From the NCBI RefSeq assembly GCF_047948215.1, contig NC_134462.1, forward strand, positions 120,178,937 to 120,242,936: 64,000 nt of DNA. Direction: 5' to 3'. Source of the stretch: Lycorma delicatula (Eukaryota > Arthropoda > Insecta > Hemiptera > Fulgoridae). The notes under the pieces were generated by a model. That model ran no database searches. It was not told where the DNA came from and saw only the letters and a list, made by a program, of their open reading frames with translations. Position numbers and translations under genes: made by a program. This document shows, piece after piece, positions 1 through 12,850 of the stretch (position 1 is its first letter; every line of letters begins with the position of its first letter).

Positions 1-159
1 ATAATAATCTAATAATCATAATCTATAATAGGTTTTAATAGTAGGAACATAATCTCTTATGTTTTCTAATAGATTTATGATGTTTTTTTTTTTTTTGGAG
101 AGGATGATTAAATACTGAATTTTATATTCGATAATAAATTTTAATATCCAATAATAGCC

Positions 160-300
160 TACAATGCGGTGTGGTAGCACCTCAGCCTTTATCCAAATAG
201 ATCCTGGGTTCGAATTCTGGTGAGAAATGACATTTTTCATGCGATTCAAATTTCAATTCCATATTTCAGTGTATGAACTACAAGCTGATTTTTTTAAATT
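160..300 (+). repeat. tRNA-derived SINE fragment
   Basis: The stretch carries an A-box-like segment (GTGTGGTAGCACCTCAGC) and a B-box-like segment (GGGTTCGAATTCTGG) about 30 bases apart, followed by a non-tRNA body (GACATTTTTCATGCGATTC). The same order and wording appear in reverse orientation near 20205..20330, which supports a SINE family rather than a functional tRNA. There is no acceptor stem. The ends are approximate. Confidence 0.6.
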
Positions 301-349
301 TAATCATCAAAATATGTATTATTATATATGTAAATCTGATGTTGACACT

Positions 350-785
350 ACATGACTTCCTTGTACGCCTACTAAATTATATATACACTTTTTTTTTAAA
401 TGGAAAGTACATAAAATTTTATTTAATTCATAACTTCTGATATTTTTTCATAATTTTTTTAATTATTATTTATCGTAAAACTTTTTTTACGATCAGAGGT
501 TAATAATTATTAATAAATCAATATATTTAAATTAAAAAAAAGGAGATGAAGTCTGATTCGAACCGATACGCCTTACCCTTGTAAGATCCAAATATTTCAT
601 TAATTAAAATTTTATTTGGCTATATCTCTGGAACCAATGAAAATAAATACCGCTTATTTTCACCCTGAAACTAGTCAAAATGGATTCAAGGATGGTAAAA
701 ATGGATATTTCCGTTGAAATCTGAAAACCGAAAATGTTCGCGATTACAATACTTCCTTTACTTCGTACAAGGAAGTAATACTACA
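350..785. repeat. MITE-like repeat, copy 1 (shortened)
   Basis: It begins with ACTTCCTTGTACGCC and ends with CTTCGTACAAGGAAGTA, so the termini are inverted copies of each other. The interior shares long stretches with 2805..3490, including GATTCGAACCGAT and TTTTATTTGGCTATA. Relative to copy 2 about 250 bases are missing from the right half. No coding potential is seen, which fits a non-autonomous DNA element. Confidence 0.6.
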
Positions 786-2085
786 TACATATATAGTAAG
801 AAGTAATACTATATATATTTATACAAATCTACATTTAGGGGTATATGTTTTAGCGCTATAATACTTTCATTAGTCAATTTAATTCTCTTTAATACCGTTT
901 TATAGTTTTTAGTATCATTTTAGTTACTTTAAGTAACAGGTTAAATATATCAAGTGATGATCTATTGAAAGTATCCTGTTAAAATAAAGATGTAATAGCG
1001 ATAAAAATGTAAAATTTTAAGCAAATAACTTTTTTTACATCCATCTTAGTCTATCCGAATCGCAACTAATAATTAATAAATTATAATTATATCCGTCTGT
1101 GTGAACTATTTTTTAATGGCATGTTGTACATGGTATCGCGTTTGTGAGTGATTTTATGTATTTGTTGATTGTTTTATGACTTTGTGTATATAAATATTTG
1201 TTTACTTTTTCGTTATTCATGTTATTTTGATGCGATGACACTCCAGTCAATGATTTTCTAAAGATGGATCAGAATGTTGAAACGCATTAAAAATAAATAG
1301 ATACCGAATAAAAAGTTCACAGAGACGGATTTAAATTAATTTTTTTTTATTCTGGTATCTTTTATTAACAAATTTGGTTTATTTATTTTATTTAACAGAT
1401 CTTCTTTTTTTATTTTTTATGAAAAAAGCCTATTTAAAAGAAAAAAAGTCTATCTAAAAGAGCCTATTTAGGCTCTCGGCATAAATAAAAATGACAAATT
1501 AAAAACTAATTTAACTTATATAAAATTTATTCTCATATGGTTAAACATTAATAAAATCTACAGAATAAAGTAACGACAAAAATAAATCGTAATAAATATT
1601 AATTAGTTTAAACAATTAATTTTAATTTATTACACCGTGATAGTGTAACCGTTATAAAATCTTTACTAGATAATAAATTGTTTTTACTAGTTTCTTTATA
1701 GAAGTAATTAATATTATTGATAAAGTTTTTTTCTTTTTCTAATTTACATTTTTTTTCTACCTTTATTTAAATTTATTTCTATTTTATCTTCATTTCACTT
1801 AAGTTATTTGAATAAACACATCGGTATTAATTTTATATTTAAATTTTAATACATTTTTTGAATTAATATTTGTTATACCAACTTCGCTTACTATATTTAA
1901 AGTCATGTTTTATTTTAGTATTTTTTTTTTTTTCTTTTAATATATTCTACTTTTTGATAAATGGAATTAGTATAGCGTACGAAGTTTTACGTCAAGGTTT
2001 GTAGTGTACAAATGGTAATGTGCTGTTACTCAGTAAAAAAAAAAAAATAATGATTGTTCTACTCGCACAGTTTTCTTCCATTATA
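786..2085. other. AT-rich intergenic sequence, nothing recognised
   Basis: This is AT-rich DNA with many homopolymer runs. I see no open frame with family similarity, no splice-bounded exon and no RNA gene. Confidence 0.5.
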
Positions 2086-2089
2086 TGTT

Positions 2090-2560
2090 CTAACCTGGTT
2101 GCTTGGGCACACTTGCGGGAGGAAATGGCAGGGTGTAGGGGTGAATGGGAGCCGTGTTAAAAAATTCCTTTCGGCACGCCGGAAGGCGAAGGTAGAGTTC
2201 ACCAGCGCTAAGTAGGGAATGAAAAACATTTCCACCTTAAGTTAGAAAAAATTCAAATTTACTCAATACTGTTACAGACATTGTTACAGACAAAAGTTTT
2301 AGGTAATGTTTAGACTAACGACCACTTTAAACCGATTCGATACTTTGCCTATTAAGGGAGGTATGACTTTTTTTGTCTTCGAAACCCATTTTTTCCACAC
2401 CCTGGGCCAATGGTTGGTGATTACGTTATTACGGCAGTTATCGTGTCCACAAGGAAGTGAAATATATATACACGGGTATATAAACTTTCGAACTGATGAT
2501 GATTTTGGGGTCTGCGGGATGTGAAACGCAAAAATATGTCGAAATTTTCCGGAAGTCGAA
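2090..2560. repeat. Unclassified moderately GC-rich repeat
   Basis: An abrupt rise in GC against AT-rich flanks covers this stretch. The 72-residue open frame inside it (2306..2524) resembles no family and looks incidental. The sharp composition boundary suggests an inserted interspersed repeat, but I see no terminal repeats or tRNA boxes, so it stays unclassified. Confidence 0.35.
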
Positions 2561-2804
2561 TAATGATATCCATTATAATAGGTAACTTTCTTATGATATC
2601 TACGTAAAATATATCATTATTTAGGTAGAAATTTGATCGTTTATAAAATTTTGGATGACGATTTCTACATTACAATCAATTTACATTTAAACACCAAAAT
2701 TAACATTTTGCAGATAATAAAAAATTAATAAATTTAAAATAAGCTTTGGAAACAAATTATCTACTTTATACATCACTTAATATAAAAATCTGATGTGGAC
2801 CCCG

Positions 2805-3490
2805 CATGACTTCTTTGTACGCCTATTAAATTACATATACTTTTTTTTTTCTTAAGAAAAAGTACGCAAAATTTTATTTTATTAGTAACTATTGATATGT
2901 TTTTCTTTTTTTTTAATTGTTGTTATTGAATTATTATTTATCGTAAAACCTTTTTTACAATCAGACGTTAGTAATTTATTAATAAATCAATACATTAAAA
3001 TTAAACTAAAGTTACAAAAATAGGAGATGAAGTGTGATTCGAACCGATGTGCCTTCCTCTAGTAACATCCAAATATTTCATTAATAAAAGTTTTATTTGG
3101 CTATAACTGTGGAACCAATGGAAATAAGTACCTCTTATTAAATCGTTGAAAAGCTCTCAATGAAAGCTTATTATTGCAGTTAAGAAAAAGTCCAAAATCT
3201 AATAATTTTTGAATTTTGGGCGTTTTTGGACACTTTTGGACCATCGATTGCAATCAAAAGGGGAGGTACACAACTAGATGTTATAACAGTCCGAAATCCA
3301 AAATTTCAATTTCCTACGGGTAATCGTTTTTGAGTTATGCGGGATACATACGTACGTTTTGATGCAGACGTCATGCCGAAACTAGTCAAAATGAATTCAG
3401 GGATGGTCAAAATGGATATTTCCACTGAAATCTAAAAACCTAAATTTTTTGCGATCACAAAGCTTCCTTTACTTCGTATAAGGAAGTAAA
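2805..3490. repeat. MITE-like repeat, copy 2 (longer)
   Basis: This is the fuller copy of the family at 350..785. It runs from GACTTCTTTGTACGCC to CTTCGTATAAGGAAGTA, so the inverted termini are conserved with single changes. The interior carries the additional segment (around 3145..3400) absent from copy 1. It has no open frame of note and is probably mobilised by a transposase encoded elsewhere (inference). Confidence 0.6.
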
Positions 3491-4300
3491 AAAGCATAAA
3501 TTGTAGTATTTAACGATTATGCTTTAATTTACACCTTTTATTTATTTATTTTTTCGTTAAATAAACCATAAATTATCTTTAAATTTACTGTTTTTTTTTT
3601 TTGCAACTGCATTATACTGCAGTTTATTATTTTTTATTGTCTATTTTATTTTACTGGCCAGTGTTTTATTTTAAAGTTGAGTTAGGTTGTAAAATATGGA
3701 TTTTATATTTTATTTAGGAAACAATAACGAGCAAATAAAAATTTCAAATATACATTTTTAATTAAATATAACTTTAAACTACGACATAATTTTTAAGTTT
3801 ACATGCGTTTCACAAGATTACACAAATAAATTTATTCAAAATCCCACACCAAACAAGTATCATACAAATAACGTAATTTTTTTTATTTAGAAAGAAAACA
3901 TTCATTTTTTTCTGATTCAGAATAATGAAGTAAACAACTGCATTATTACATACGAATTGATGAAACATGATACAATAAATTCATTTATGAATTTAACCGC
4001 AGTTTATAAAATTTACATGCATAACAGAAATACTACTGCCATTTAATAATTTTAGCTAACAATTTTTTTTTTTTTTTACAATACTTAAAATTTTAATCCA
4101 CATACTCAGCCACGGAGATTAGCATTTAACAAATTAGTAACTAGTTTATGTGCCGGGTAATTTTTAATACTTTGTGTAAATAGCAAAATTTTTAATTTTA
4201 ATTTACAGTTTTAGCGTTTTTGTTTTTTTTTTATTAGTTTATGTTTATGAAATATTGTTTTAAGTAAACGGGTTTTATTATTTTAGTAAACGATGGGTAT
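3491..4300. other. AT-rich intergenic sequence, nothing recognised
   Basis: AT-rich with several T-runs of 10-15. No gene, splice-bounded exon or repeat family could be recognised. Confidence 0.45.
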
Positions 4301-4307
4301 TTTAAAC

Positions 4308-4700
4308 TTACCGGGTCGGTCTAGTGATCAAATGTCATGGCAAATCGACATTTTTTAAAAAAAGATTTGATTTTCACATCCTAGCAAAGGTAAGATACTT
4401 TTTTACGGGTTTGAATACTAAACAGCGGATACCGTATACTTTGACGGTCGGGTTCCAATTGACCACACGTCTCAGAAACGATCGGTTGAATCTGTAGAAG
4501 ACTACATATCATTTACACGTCATAAATATCACCATCGTAATGGGCCGCGGCGCTGATTATTTTCACAAAGTCGAACAGACTGCAACGTACACATTAGGGA
4601 TAACGGGACAACAATTCATTTGTATTCATACATATCACCCTCATTCATCATCTGAAGTAATAATTTAAGCTGATTCCGAAAGGTAAACACTAAAAAGAGA
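4308..4700 (+). repeat. tRNA-derived SINE, second family, near full length
   Basis: It starts CCGGGTCGGTCTAGTG (A-box region), contains GGGTTTGAATAC and GGGTTCCAATTGACCACAC, and ends CTCATTCATCATCTGAAGTA followed by a short unique tail. All of these landmarks recur in the same order on the minus strand at 44942..45235, which has clear target-site duplications. The two copies define the family ends at roughly 4308 and 4700. It is not a tRNA gene. Confidence 0.7.
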
Positions 4701-6300
4701 ACAAAACAACAAAAAAGAAACATTTTTTACCATCGTTTTCCGTGTTGTTTGTTGTATTATTATTTTCTTATAGTCATTTGACTGTTAAATACATTATTAA
4801 TTAAATTTAAATTATTTTTGTTGCGTTATTTTTCTTCTTCTTATTTATTATTTTTGTATAATTTTTTTGTAAATAGAATCGGCAATAGCGGAATTATTAC
4901 GGCAGATGTGAAATTTATAATTCTGTTTTATTCAATTTTACTTTTTATATTTTATCGTATTTATTTCCTTGTTTTTTAATAATATTTTTCTTGTATAATT
5001 ATTATTCGAATTACATTCAAAAACTAATTTTATTTACTTCCTCTGTTTGTTAACTGGATTTTGTTTTAATAATTTTCGTTTATTAATACGATCTCAGGGA
5101 TTAATTCGGGTTTATTTTAACATGAAAGACGAAAACGAGGAAGTGATACGTGAAAATAATTCCAGGCTTTAACCAGAAATCGAAATTTAGAATAAGCCTC
5201 TTCTAGAAGCTTGTGTCTGTAAAAATACTTTTTCTTATATATTAATTCCATCTTATTTTATTGTCTTTAATAATAATGATTGCATTATAAAAAAAATAAT
5301 TATATATAATATTATTATATTATATATTATATATATTTTTTAATTTCATAACGTAGTCTATCATAGATATTACGAAATTATCAAGTAAATTTCTGTTGTT
5401 TTTTTTTTTTTTTGTATTCCGAATATTATTTGCCATATAATTTCGTATTATTTTGGATGTTAAAATTATAAGTCCTCCAATAAGGAATACTCTTATTGGT
5501 CGGCGGATATACCTCTATTGCTTATACTGAAGTTGAATTTTTAATAAACTTGTTATAAAATCGAAAGAAAATAATTTTTATTTTTAAGAATATGTGCACG
5601 ATTTTAAATACCTCCCTTGAAAAAGATTTTGAATTTTTCCTCTTGCAGGATGATATTATCAGTAGTTTTTATTCCTGTTAAAAACTCTAGTTATAACAAC
5701 TTATCAGAGGCTTTATTTTTAGATAGTATTTTTTTGTATATAACAATCCTTCTATATCGGTAATGGTTGCAGACTTAAATTTTAAACGTTCAGTAATCTA
5801 CTACGTATTATGATATTGACTTCTTTGAACAGATTACATTCTTTTACAATAAACGAAATATCTATTACGTTATTTATTTCCCGTATATATTTAAAATTAC
5901 AAAGGAAATTAATGAATAATAACTTAAAATTAAAGCCAAAAAAATTAGAATAACCAAATTTAACTATACTAAACATACGCCTGTATCAAAAGAAATTGAC
6001 GAATAAAATTTGTTTAATTTTTTCTATTTAACGAAGTTTTTCATATACAAATCCTTCCTGAAATTACTTGTACTTTTGAAAAAATTTAAATAACTTTTCT
6101 AGAGATTATATAACGATTTAAAAAAATGTATAACCAAAACAAATATATGTTATTAGCGCATATTTTTATTACTTACCTTAATTTAATTTTTAATCGGTAA
6201 AAACTATTTTTAAACTTTAATATTTTAAGTTTTGAATTAATAAACAAACTTCATTTACGATAAATACGTAAACGTATATTTAAAAATATAAATTATTAGA
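4701..6300. other. AT-rich intergenic sequence, nothing recognised
   Basis: A/T-dominated sequence, including an ATAT-rich patch near 5300..5335. The 64-residue minus-strand open frame at 5782..5976 has the composition of random AT-rich translation and no recognisable motif. Confidence 0.45.
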
Positions 6301-6430
6301 AGCCCGATTCGTAACCTCATCGGTCGCTGGTAGCGCGGGAACTGAAACTACACACGCAGGATACGCGACGACTCTGCTTCAAAGTAGAATGCATGCGCCA
6401 CTATCATATATCGCATCCCCTTTGCGCTCT
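6300..6430. repeat. Short GC-rich repeat-like island
   Basis: About 130 bases of clearly higher GC (around GGTCGCTGGTAGCGCGGGAA and CACACGCAGGATACGCGACG) sit in AT-rich DNA. It may be part of an interspersed repeat. No tRNA boxes or open frame were identified. Confidence 0.3.
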
Positions 6431-7320
6431 TAACCCACTAAAATTTACCTTTACTATTCTAATATTCTTCTTTTAACTCTGTGTGTATCTGGACAATAAA
6501 TATTTTTCTAAATCTTTCATTAAGACGTAACTTACCTTATATATAAACGTTTTTTATCTAACGGTTCATTTGTTAGATTTTAATATTACGATTTCAAAAA
6601 GGTTTTTAAATGCGATTTGATCGATATAAGGAGATGGATTAAACAGTAGTATTAACATTTTTTTACACCGTTGTTCTTTGTTATTGTTTGAAGTACAAGT
6701 ATTGTATTCACATATTTGATAAAAGACTTTAATAGAAATAAAATTGTACAAATACAAACATAAATTTAAAATAATAAAAATAAGCATGACACATAAAATA
6801 AATTGAAATAACTCAAAATACAAAAAGAATCTTAGATATAAAATAAATTACACAAAATAAATCGTAAGTTACTAATGCGGCACCGTCTAGAAGAAAAAGA
6901 AAGAAAGAACCGTTGAAAGCAAATCTAGTTACTGAAATAAATCTATAACTTGTTTTTTTTAAATTTGTATTGATAGTTCATTAAAAAGTAAATGAGTAAT
7001 CGTTTAAATGCCGCGCCTTACTCGAAATCAATAATTTACCTTTAAATCTGAACACAAGGACCGTATTTATACGTCCTGTTGCCAAGATGCTGTCACGAAA
7101 AAGTATAACTATCGGCATGTAACTTTGCTTAAAAACCTACTAACATTCAAAAAACATTTGGTAAGGTAGTAGGCCGACTGAAAACATTGTCGGTTTAATA
7201 TAGATGATATTTATAACCAAAAATACATACGATGCTATTTAATTAAAACTGCTTTCGTACTCCAGTTATTATTATTACTTTTTATATATATTTTTTTTTC
7301 TATTCACTTTACTGCTGTAG
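6431..7320. other. AT-rich intergenic sequence, nothing recognised
   Basis: No exon, RNA gene or recognised repeat. The 85-residue minus frame at 6566..6823 is a low-complexity AT-derived translation. Confidence 0.4.
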
Positions 7321-7329
7321 CTCGCAAAT

Positions 7330-8636
7330 TCTGAAGTCGCTGTCGTCGGTAGATTCTACAGATCTCGTGTCGGATTTTGAATTCACATTTATCACAAAAT
7401 TGTCGATGTGCACATCATGTAAATGTTCATCTTCAATGTATTGTTTTTCAACGTTGACAACATGCTCGCAAACATTGTTCGTCCGTCATTTGCAACGTCC
7501 GTCATGACTTTTGGCTTCTTGCTATTTCACTTGACTCCAAATGATTTCAGTGGCATTTAAGTCAGGGTGATAAGGAGGCAACCATAGAATTGTGTGACCA
7601 TAATTTTCGAAAATGTCATCTATTAGAAATTTCTTCTGATATTCTTTATGTAATTTTATAATATCATATAATTCGGTCTTCGTCACAGCAGGAGAACAGT
7701 TAATTCGTTATTCGGCTAACCATTTTATCATACCTCTTTTTAAAGAATTATAATTTGGCTGCTTTTGTAGCAGAACGTTGTGATACGATCCGTTATTTAA
7801 TACAATGACCGACCGAGGTGGCAAGTTGGGAAATACTTCTCCCGTAACCATTTCGTGTAAAGGAATTTTTAGGAATCCATCGATTTTTTATAATCTCCAT
7901 TCTTATTTGACTTTTACAAAAGTAAACCGTTGTTAAAGAATCCTTTATTACACCCGGCATGAACAATTATTAATAGTGAGTCCTTGGATACTGGTTTTTT
8001 CAGTCCCTCATGAACGTTTGTTGTGTCTACTCACGATTTTAATGTCGCATGACTATTGTGAATGTAGGTTTCATCTCTGTATGCAATCTGTCTTCCTTCT
8101 TTGCTAAATAGAAAAATTTGTCGTAGAAATTTCATTACTTTACATGTTAATGTCGTGCCATTCTATCAGTATTTTACGATTGTCTTTATTTTTTCCATCT
8201 AAATCACGTTTTATGTAACGTTCTCCTTAAAGATCTTTCACTCCCTTTGAAGTTAATTCCACTTTCGTGGACTTTTTGCGTAATTCTCTTCACAGTAGGA
8301 ACGCATTTTTCGGTTACATAAAATCTATTTATTAAACGCCTCAAAGCATCCGTGTCAAACGAATCTAAATTGCACACAGCAGTGGGACAATTTACACGGT
8401 ATTTCGGCGAAACGAACATGGATGACTTCTCAGTTTCATTTAATTTCCTTTCTGCTATAATTCTTTGGACCGTTCGTTTTCATACTTTTGTCGCTTGAAT
8501 AACCCCATTCAGCACTTCAGTTTTCCTCATTATTCCGGTTTCGGCATTGTTTTGTAAAAAGAAATTGTAAACATTGAATATAATTTCCCTCGTCTGACTA
8601 CGAACTGCTGTACCTTTATGTCCTAACTTGGTCATT
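7330..8636 (-). pseudogene. Decayed IS630/DDE-type transposase
   Basis: Read on the minus strand from an ATG at 8636 (MTKLGHKGTAVRSQTREI) the frame is legible almost throughout but broken by several stops and frameshifts. Landmarks in order are a helix-turn-helix-like N-terminus, the segment DTDALRRLINRFYVTEKCVP (8204..8419 frame), then the first catalytic aspartate in AYRDETYIHNSH (about 8050..8085), and the terminal LPPYHPDLNATEIIWSQVK (about 7525..7585) with the third catalytic acidic residue. This order matches the DDE_3 superfamily of IS630-Tc1-mariner relatives common in insect genomes. The copy cannot make an intact enzyme. Element termini were not located. Confidence 0.75.
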
Positions 8637-8649
8637 TTAAAAGAAAATT

Positions 8650-9650
8650 ACTGTATCGTAATATTGAAAATTTACATGACTGAATTTATGACAAAGCCTT
8701 ATATGAAAATAACACAACAAATTGTAAAAATACATCACTAACAGCTATTCACTTCATTAAGTAAAATATACACCGCAATAAATATTTCTATAATAACCAT
8801 TTCTAGAACATAATTACAAGCGATGTGTGACACCTGATTCTTCATAGCCCCAATGGTTTGAGTAAATTAAAAATAAGTAAATGAAATTCTTAGAATTGCG
8901 TGTTGTGGTTACAATTCATAAATAACACATTAGTCATGTGCGACTCATGAATGATTCTATTATTATTAGTAGCTATACAACAGGAAGTAGGCCTGGATGA
9001 TAACATCTGTATATAATTTAGAATAAAACTCATCAATTACGTATACTACAGCAAGTTTATGAAATTTTTTTAATATATTACCATACCACAAAAATCAAAG
9101 AAAATGACAATGTTTTTAGTTTGCTTGTAACAGAGGCCAATACATCCAAAATGCTAGTAAATAGGCTTTTAGTCCCAGCGCCAACATATGTGCCGATACA
9201 TCTACCGTATCCGTTCCATTATGGGTAAAGAGAAACTTTTTTAATTATATTTTAAATAAATTTGTGGGAAGATTTTTCAGATACTTCGATAACGCATTAA
9301 AAATGGCAAGGAAGCATATTAAGGCCTTTTCTCGTATGGCGAAGTACTGTTATACGAAAAATTTTTCGGATAATGATGCGCCAATATATGTGCTGGGGAG
9401 TCTAATTCTAACTGTGGAACGTTTTGCGTCAAAGTTAATTGATAATGTGCAAGATATCACACTATTTATCTGTTAATATTGCTGAGGTCTTGATAATGAT
9501 CTTAAGAGCTTTCTACCACATTTTTTTTAAATTAATTTATCACGTTCTTCATTAATGCATTAACGTAATTAATAAGGTTTTAAATTAAACCGATGTGCTT
9601 TTAAAACACGTATAGATAGATGGCGTTGCAAAACAAAATGTTGTGAATAC
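8650..9650. other. Intergenic sequence, nothing recognised
   Basis: It contains a 70-residue open frame at 9264..9476 (starting MGRFFRYFDN) that I cannot assign to any family. No splice sites or repeats support it as a gene. Confidence 0.35.
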
Positions 9651-9659
9651 CGTTGGTTA

Positions 9660-11070
9660 TTGTTAATTTTTATGAAAAAGTGTAATATTTATGAAAAAGG
9701 GAAATTTCCGTCAGACTTCAAAAAAAGTGTTATAGTCATGATACCAAAGAAAGCATGGGCAGATAAATGTGAAGAATACAGAACTATTAGTTTAACTAGT
9801 CATGCATCAAAAATCTTAACTAGAATTCTATACAGAAGAATTAAGAGGAGAGTGGAAGAAGTGTTAGGAGAAGACCAATTTGGTTTCAGGAAAAGTATAG
9901 GGACAAGGGAAGCAATTTTAGGCCTCAGATTAATAGTAGAAGGAAGATTAAAAAAAAACAAACCAACATACTTGGCATTTATAGACCTAGAAAAGGCATT
10001 CGATAACGTAGACTAGAATAAAATGTTCAGCATTTAAAAAAAATTAGGGTTCAAATACAGAGATAGAAGAACAATTGCTAACATGTACAGGAACCAAACA
10101 GCAACAGTAATAATTGAAGAACAAAAGAAAGAAGCCGTAATAAGAAAGGGAGTCCGACAAGGATGTTCCCTATCTCCGTTACTTTTTAATCTTTACATGG
10201 AACTAGCAGTTAATGATGTTAAAGAACAATTTAGATTCGGAGTAACAGTACAAGGTGAAAAGATAAAGATGCTACGATTTGCTGATGATATAGTAATTCT
10301 AGCCGAGAGTAAAAAGGATTTAGAAGAAACAATGAACGGCATAGATGAAGTCCTACGCAAGAACTATCGCATGAAAATAAACAAGAACAAAACAAAAGTA
10401 ATGAAATGTAGTAGAAATAACAAAGAAGAACCACTGAATGTGAAAATAGGAGGAGAAAAGATTATGGAGGTAGAAGAATTTTGTTATTTGGGAAGTAGAA
10501 TTACTAAAGATGGACGAAGCAGGAGCGATATAAAATGCCGAATAGCACAAGTGAAACGAGCCTTCAGTAAGAAATATAATTTGTTTACATCAAAGATTAA
10601 TTTAAATGTCAGGAAAAGATTTTTCAAAGTATATGTTTGGAGTGTCGGTTTATATGGAAGTGAAACTTGGACAATCGGAGTATCTGAGAAGAAAAGATTA
10701 AAAGAAGCTTTTGAAATTTGGTGCTATAGGAGAATGTTAAAAATCAGATGGGTGGATAAAGTGACAAATGAAGAGGTACTGTGGCAAATAGATGAAGAAA
10801 GAAGCATTTGGAAAAATATAGTTAAAAGAAGAGACAGACTTATAGGCCACATACTAAGGCATCCTGGAATAGTCGCTTTAATATTGGAAGGACAGGTAGA
10901 AGGAAAAAATTGTGTAGGCAGGCCACGTTTGGAATATGTAATACAAATTGTTAGGGATGTAGGATGTAGAGGGTATACTGAAATGAAACGACTAGCACTA
11001 GATAGGGAATCTTGGAGAGCTGCATCAAACCAGTCAAATGACTGAAGACAAAAACAAAAAAAAAAATGTT
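9660..11070 (+). mobile_element. LINE copy A, 5'-truncated, RT and C-terminal domain
   Basis: Two consecutive frames (9660..10016 and 10083..11045) encode a non-LTR reverse transcriptase. Visible landmarks are the RT entry segment with YRTISLTSHASKI, the block LAFIDLEKAFDNVD, RQGCSLSPLLFNLYMELAV, the catalytic box LRFADDIVIL, and a C-terminal domain with YGSETWTIGVSEKKR, MLKIRWVDKVTNEEVL and a GHILRHPG...GRPRLEYV zone. A TAG at 10014..10016 falls where copies of this type read Trp, and a frameshift follows. The 3' end is TGACTGAAGAC followed by an A-rich tail, typical of target-primed reverse transcription. The endonuclease is missing, so it is a dead 5'-truncated insertion. Clade is uncertain (RTE/I-like endonuclease LINEs). 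Confidence 0.88.
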
Positions 11071-11730
11071 AATTTTATTGTTTTCTTCAAGGTATCATTT
11101 GTATTCTTAAGTTTCAATGAAATATGATTAATAATAGTAAGTAAAAATAGAAGATCAAAGGTTTTTTAATCAGAATTTTTTAAGCGTTTAAAAAGACAGC
11201 TGAAATTCGTGTAACGTTCATTAGTCGAAAACGGACAGCCGGAGAAGATGTATCTTAATAAAAGGTGACTTCACATAGTGGATTAGTCGATCTACATAGT
11301 GAAGATTTTACAGTTACAACAAGATAAAATAAATATTTCCAAACAATTTTACTCTCTCATAAATTTAACAAGCAATTTAAAATGTAAACTATCGAAAACA
11401 TGTTATTTAAATAGTATAATATATCCTACCTTTAAAAATTAATGGTAGTTAGGAAGAACTGCGAAACATATACTGACTATTACGTGCGTACAGGTTTCAG
11501 TGTGTAAGTTTATCTTAAATAAATTCAAAAATTAGATGAAAGATTATGATAAAGGAAGTTTTGTATTCTGATATAAGCTGAATACTATTATCAAATACAG
11601 TCGAATGAGAACTGATGTGAATAATTTAATTTTTAACACAGTATTCAATTTTATTATTTTTATGTTTAGCAATTACTAGTTAATTGCTCCTTAATTATAA
11701 GAGGTTAATAAACGTCTTTTTTTACAGTTA
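11071..11730. other. AT-rich intergenic sequence, nothing recognised
   Basis: No coding signal, repeat boundary or RNA gene seen. Confidence 0.4.
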
Positions 11731-11734
11731 TTAA

Positions 11735-12850
11735 TCAAATATGAATTTTGTATCTTTTGAAATTCGGATTCAAACCCACAGCCGGGAAGAAAACTAAATT
11801 TTTCCGTATCCTTTCACAGGTTATGTTGTCGTAACCTGTGAGCAGTCTATTTAATTTAGTTTCCTGAGTAATAGGATATCTGGAATTTTGAATGAATTTT
11901 TCAGGCAAGAAAAGATTCAAATAGAATTGAGCTCCAGGAAGTATGTTAATGTTATTTGCTATGTTGAACTTGGGATCTGTTACAAATACATTATGAGAAA
12001 GATAAAGATTAGAAATGTCAAATGTGGTTGATTTAAGGCTGTCTGATATATCAGATAAAACAGCACATTGTTCTTTGAATGAAAATTTTTTATATCGAGT
12101 GTAATGTAAGTGTAACACTGTACTTGGATTGAGGTAATTATTTATGCCTGAAATGGGGAGATCATTTTTAATAAGTTTAAGTCCTGTTTTCGGTCAAATT
12201 TATAAGTGAAAAAATTTGCCTGGCTACCAGAATCTAATAACATTCTACATGAATGGTGATTATCATATAAATATATCATTGATGTTACATATGACTGTTG
12301 ATAAAATTATATTTTCGTTTAAGTGATTAAATGAACGATAGGTATGACCTTCAGGCTTATTGCCATCTAAATTAGAATTATTAATTTTGTCCATATGAAC
12401 GGGTGTATTATGTTTTTTAGTACAAATCATATATATATTTTTTGAGTAACTCATTTATAGAATGGCCTTTATTTAAACAAATAAAACAATTATGAAGCAT
12501 CGTATTAAAAAAAATTTAATTCTTTACATTGTTATAAATGACGGTTAGAGTTACAAAATAAACATTGCTTAAACCTAAATTTTGAATAAAAACTGACATT
12601 ACTTCCTTTAAATTGCTTGTTATGATTCAAGGTAAAGCGTTTGTTAAAAGCCTTGGTTGAATTGTTATGACGCTGTCCTTTTGTTTCGTTTTCTGTTCTT
12701 GCTTGCATGTTTGTGTTTTAAATGAATGCATTAATATTTTCTAGAAGTTGTCATATGGAATTAAGAAATTCGATAAAATCTTTAATTCGACAACTTTTCC
12801 TTCAAGAATCTTGAGATATTGTAGTCCAAACATGTGTTAGAAAATGAATG
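11735..12850 (-). pseudogene. BEL/Pao-type LTR retrotransposon remnant (gag zinc knuckles and protease)
   Basis: On the minus strand a broken frame runs from about 12850 down to 11735. Near 12640..12480 it has cysteine/histidine knuckle pieces (CLFCNSNRHL, then CFICLNKGHSINE), and near 12245 the aspartic-protease active-site segment MLLDSGSQANFFTYKF. Downstream, the 127-residue open frame (11735..12118) continues with a segment containing VTDPKFNIANNINILPGAQF, the usual BEL/Pao aspartic-peptidase extension. Order gag-protease and these motifs fit BEL/Pao elements. At least three stops interrupt it, and no RT, integrase or LTRs are present nearby, so only a fragment survives. Confidence 0.72.

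Noticed and set aside
2306..2524. 72-residue plus-strand frame
   Set aside because: It lies in a repeat-like block, with no motif and no splice context.
9264..9476. 70-residue plus-strand frame
   Set aside because: No recognised motif, no splice context and no supporting neighbour; possibly repeat-derived.
10231..10550. Two minus-strand frames of 65-67 residues, mirrored at 35049..35368
   Set aside because: They are antisense shadows of the LINE reverse transcriptase and recur wherever that segment is copied.
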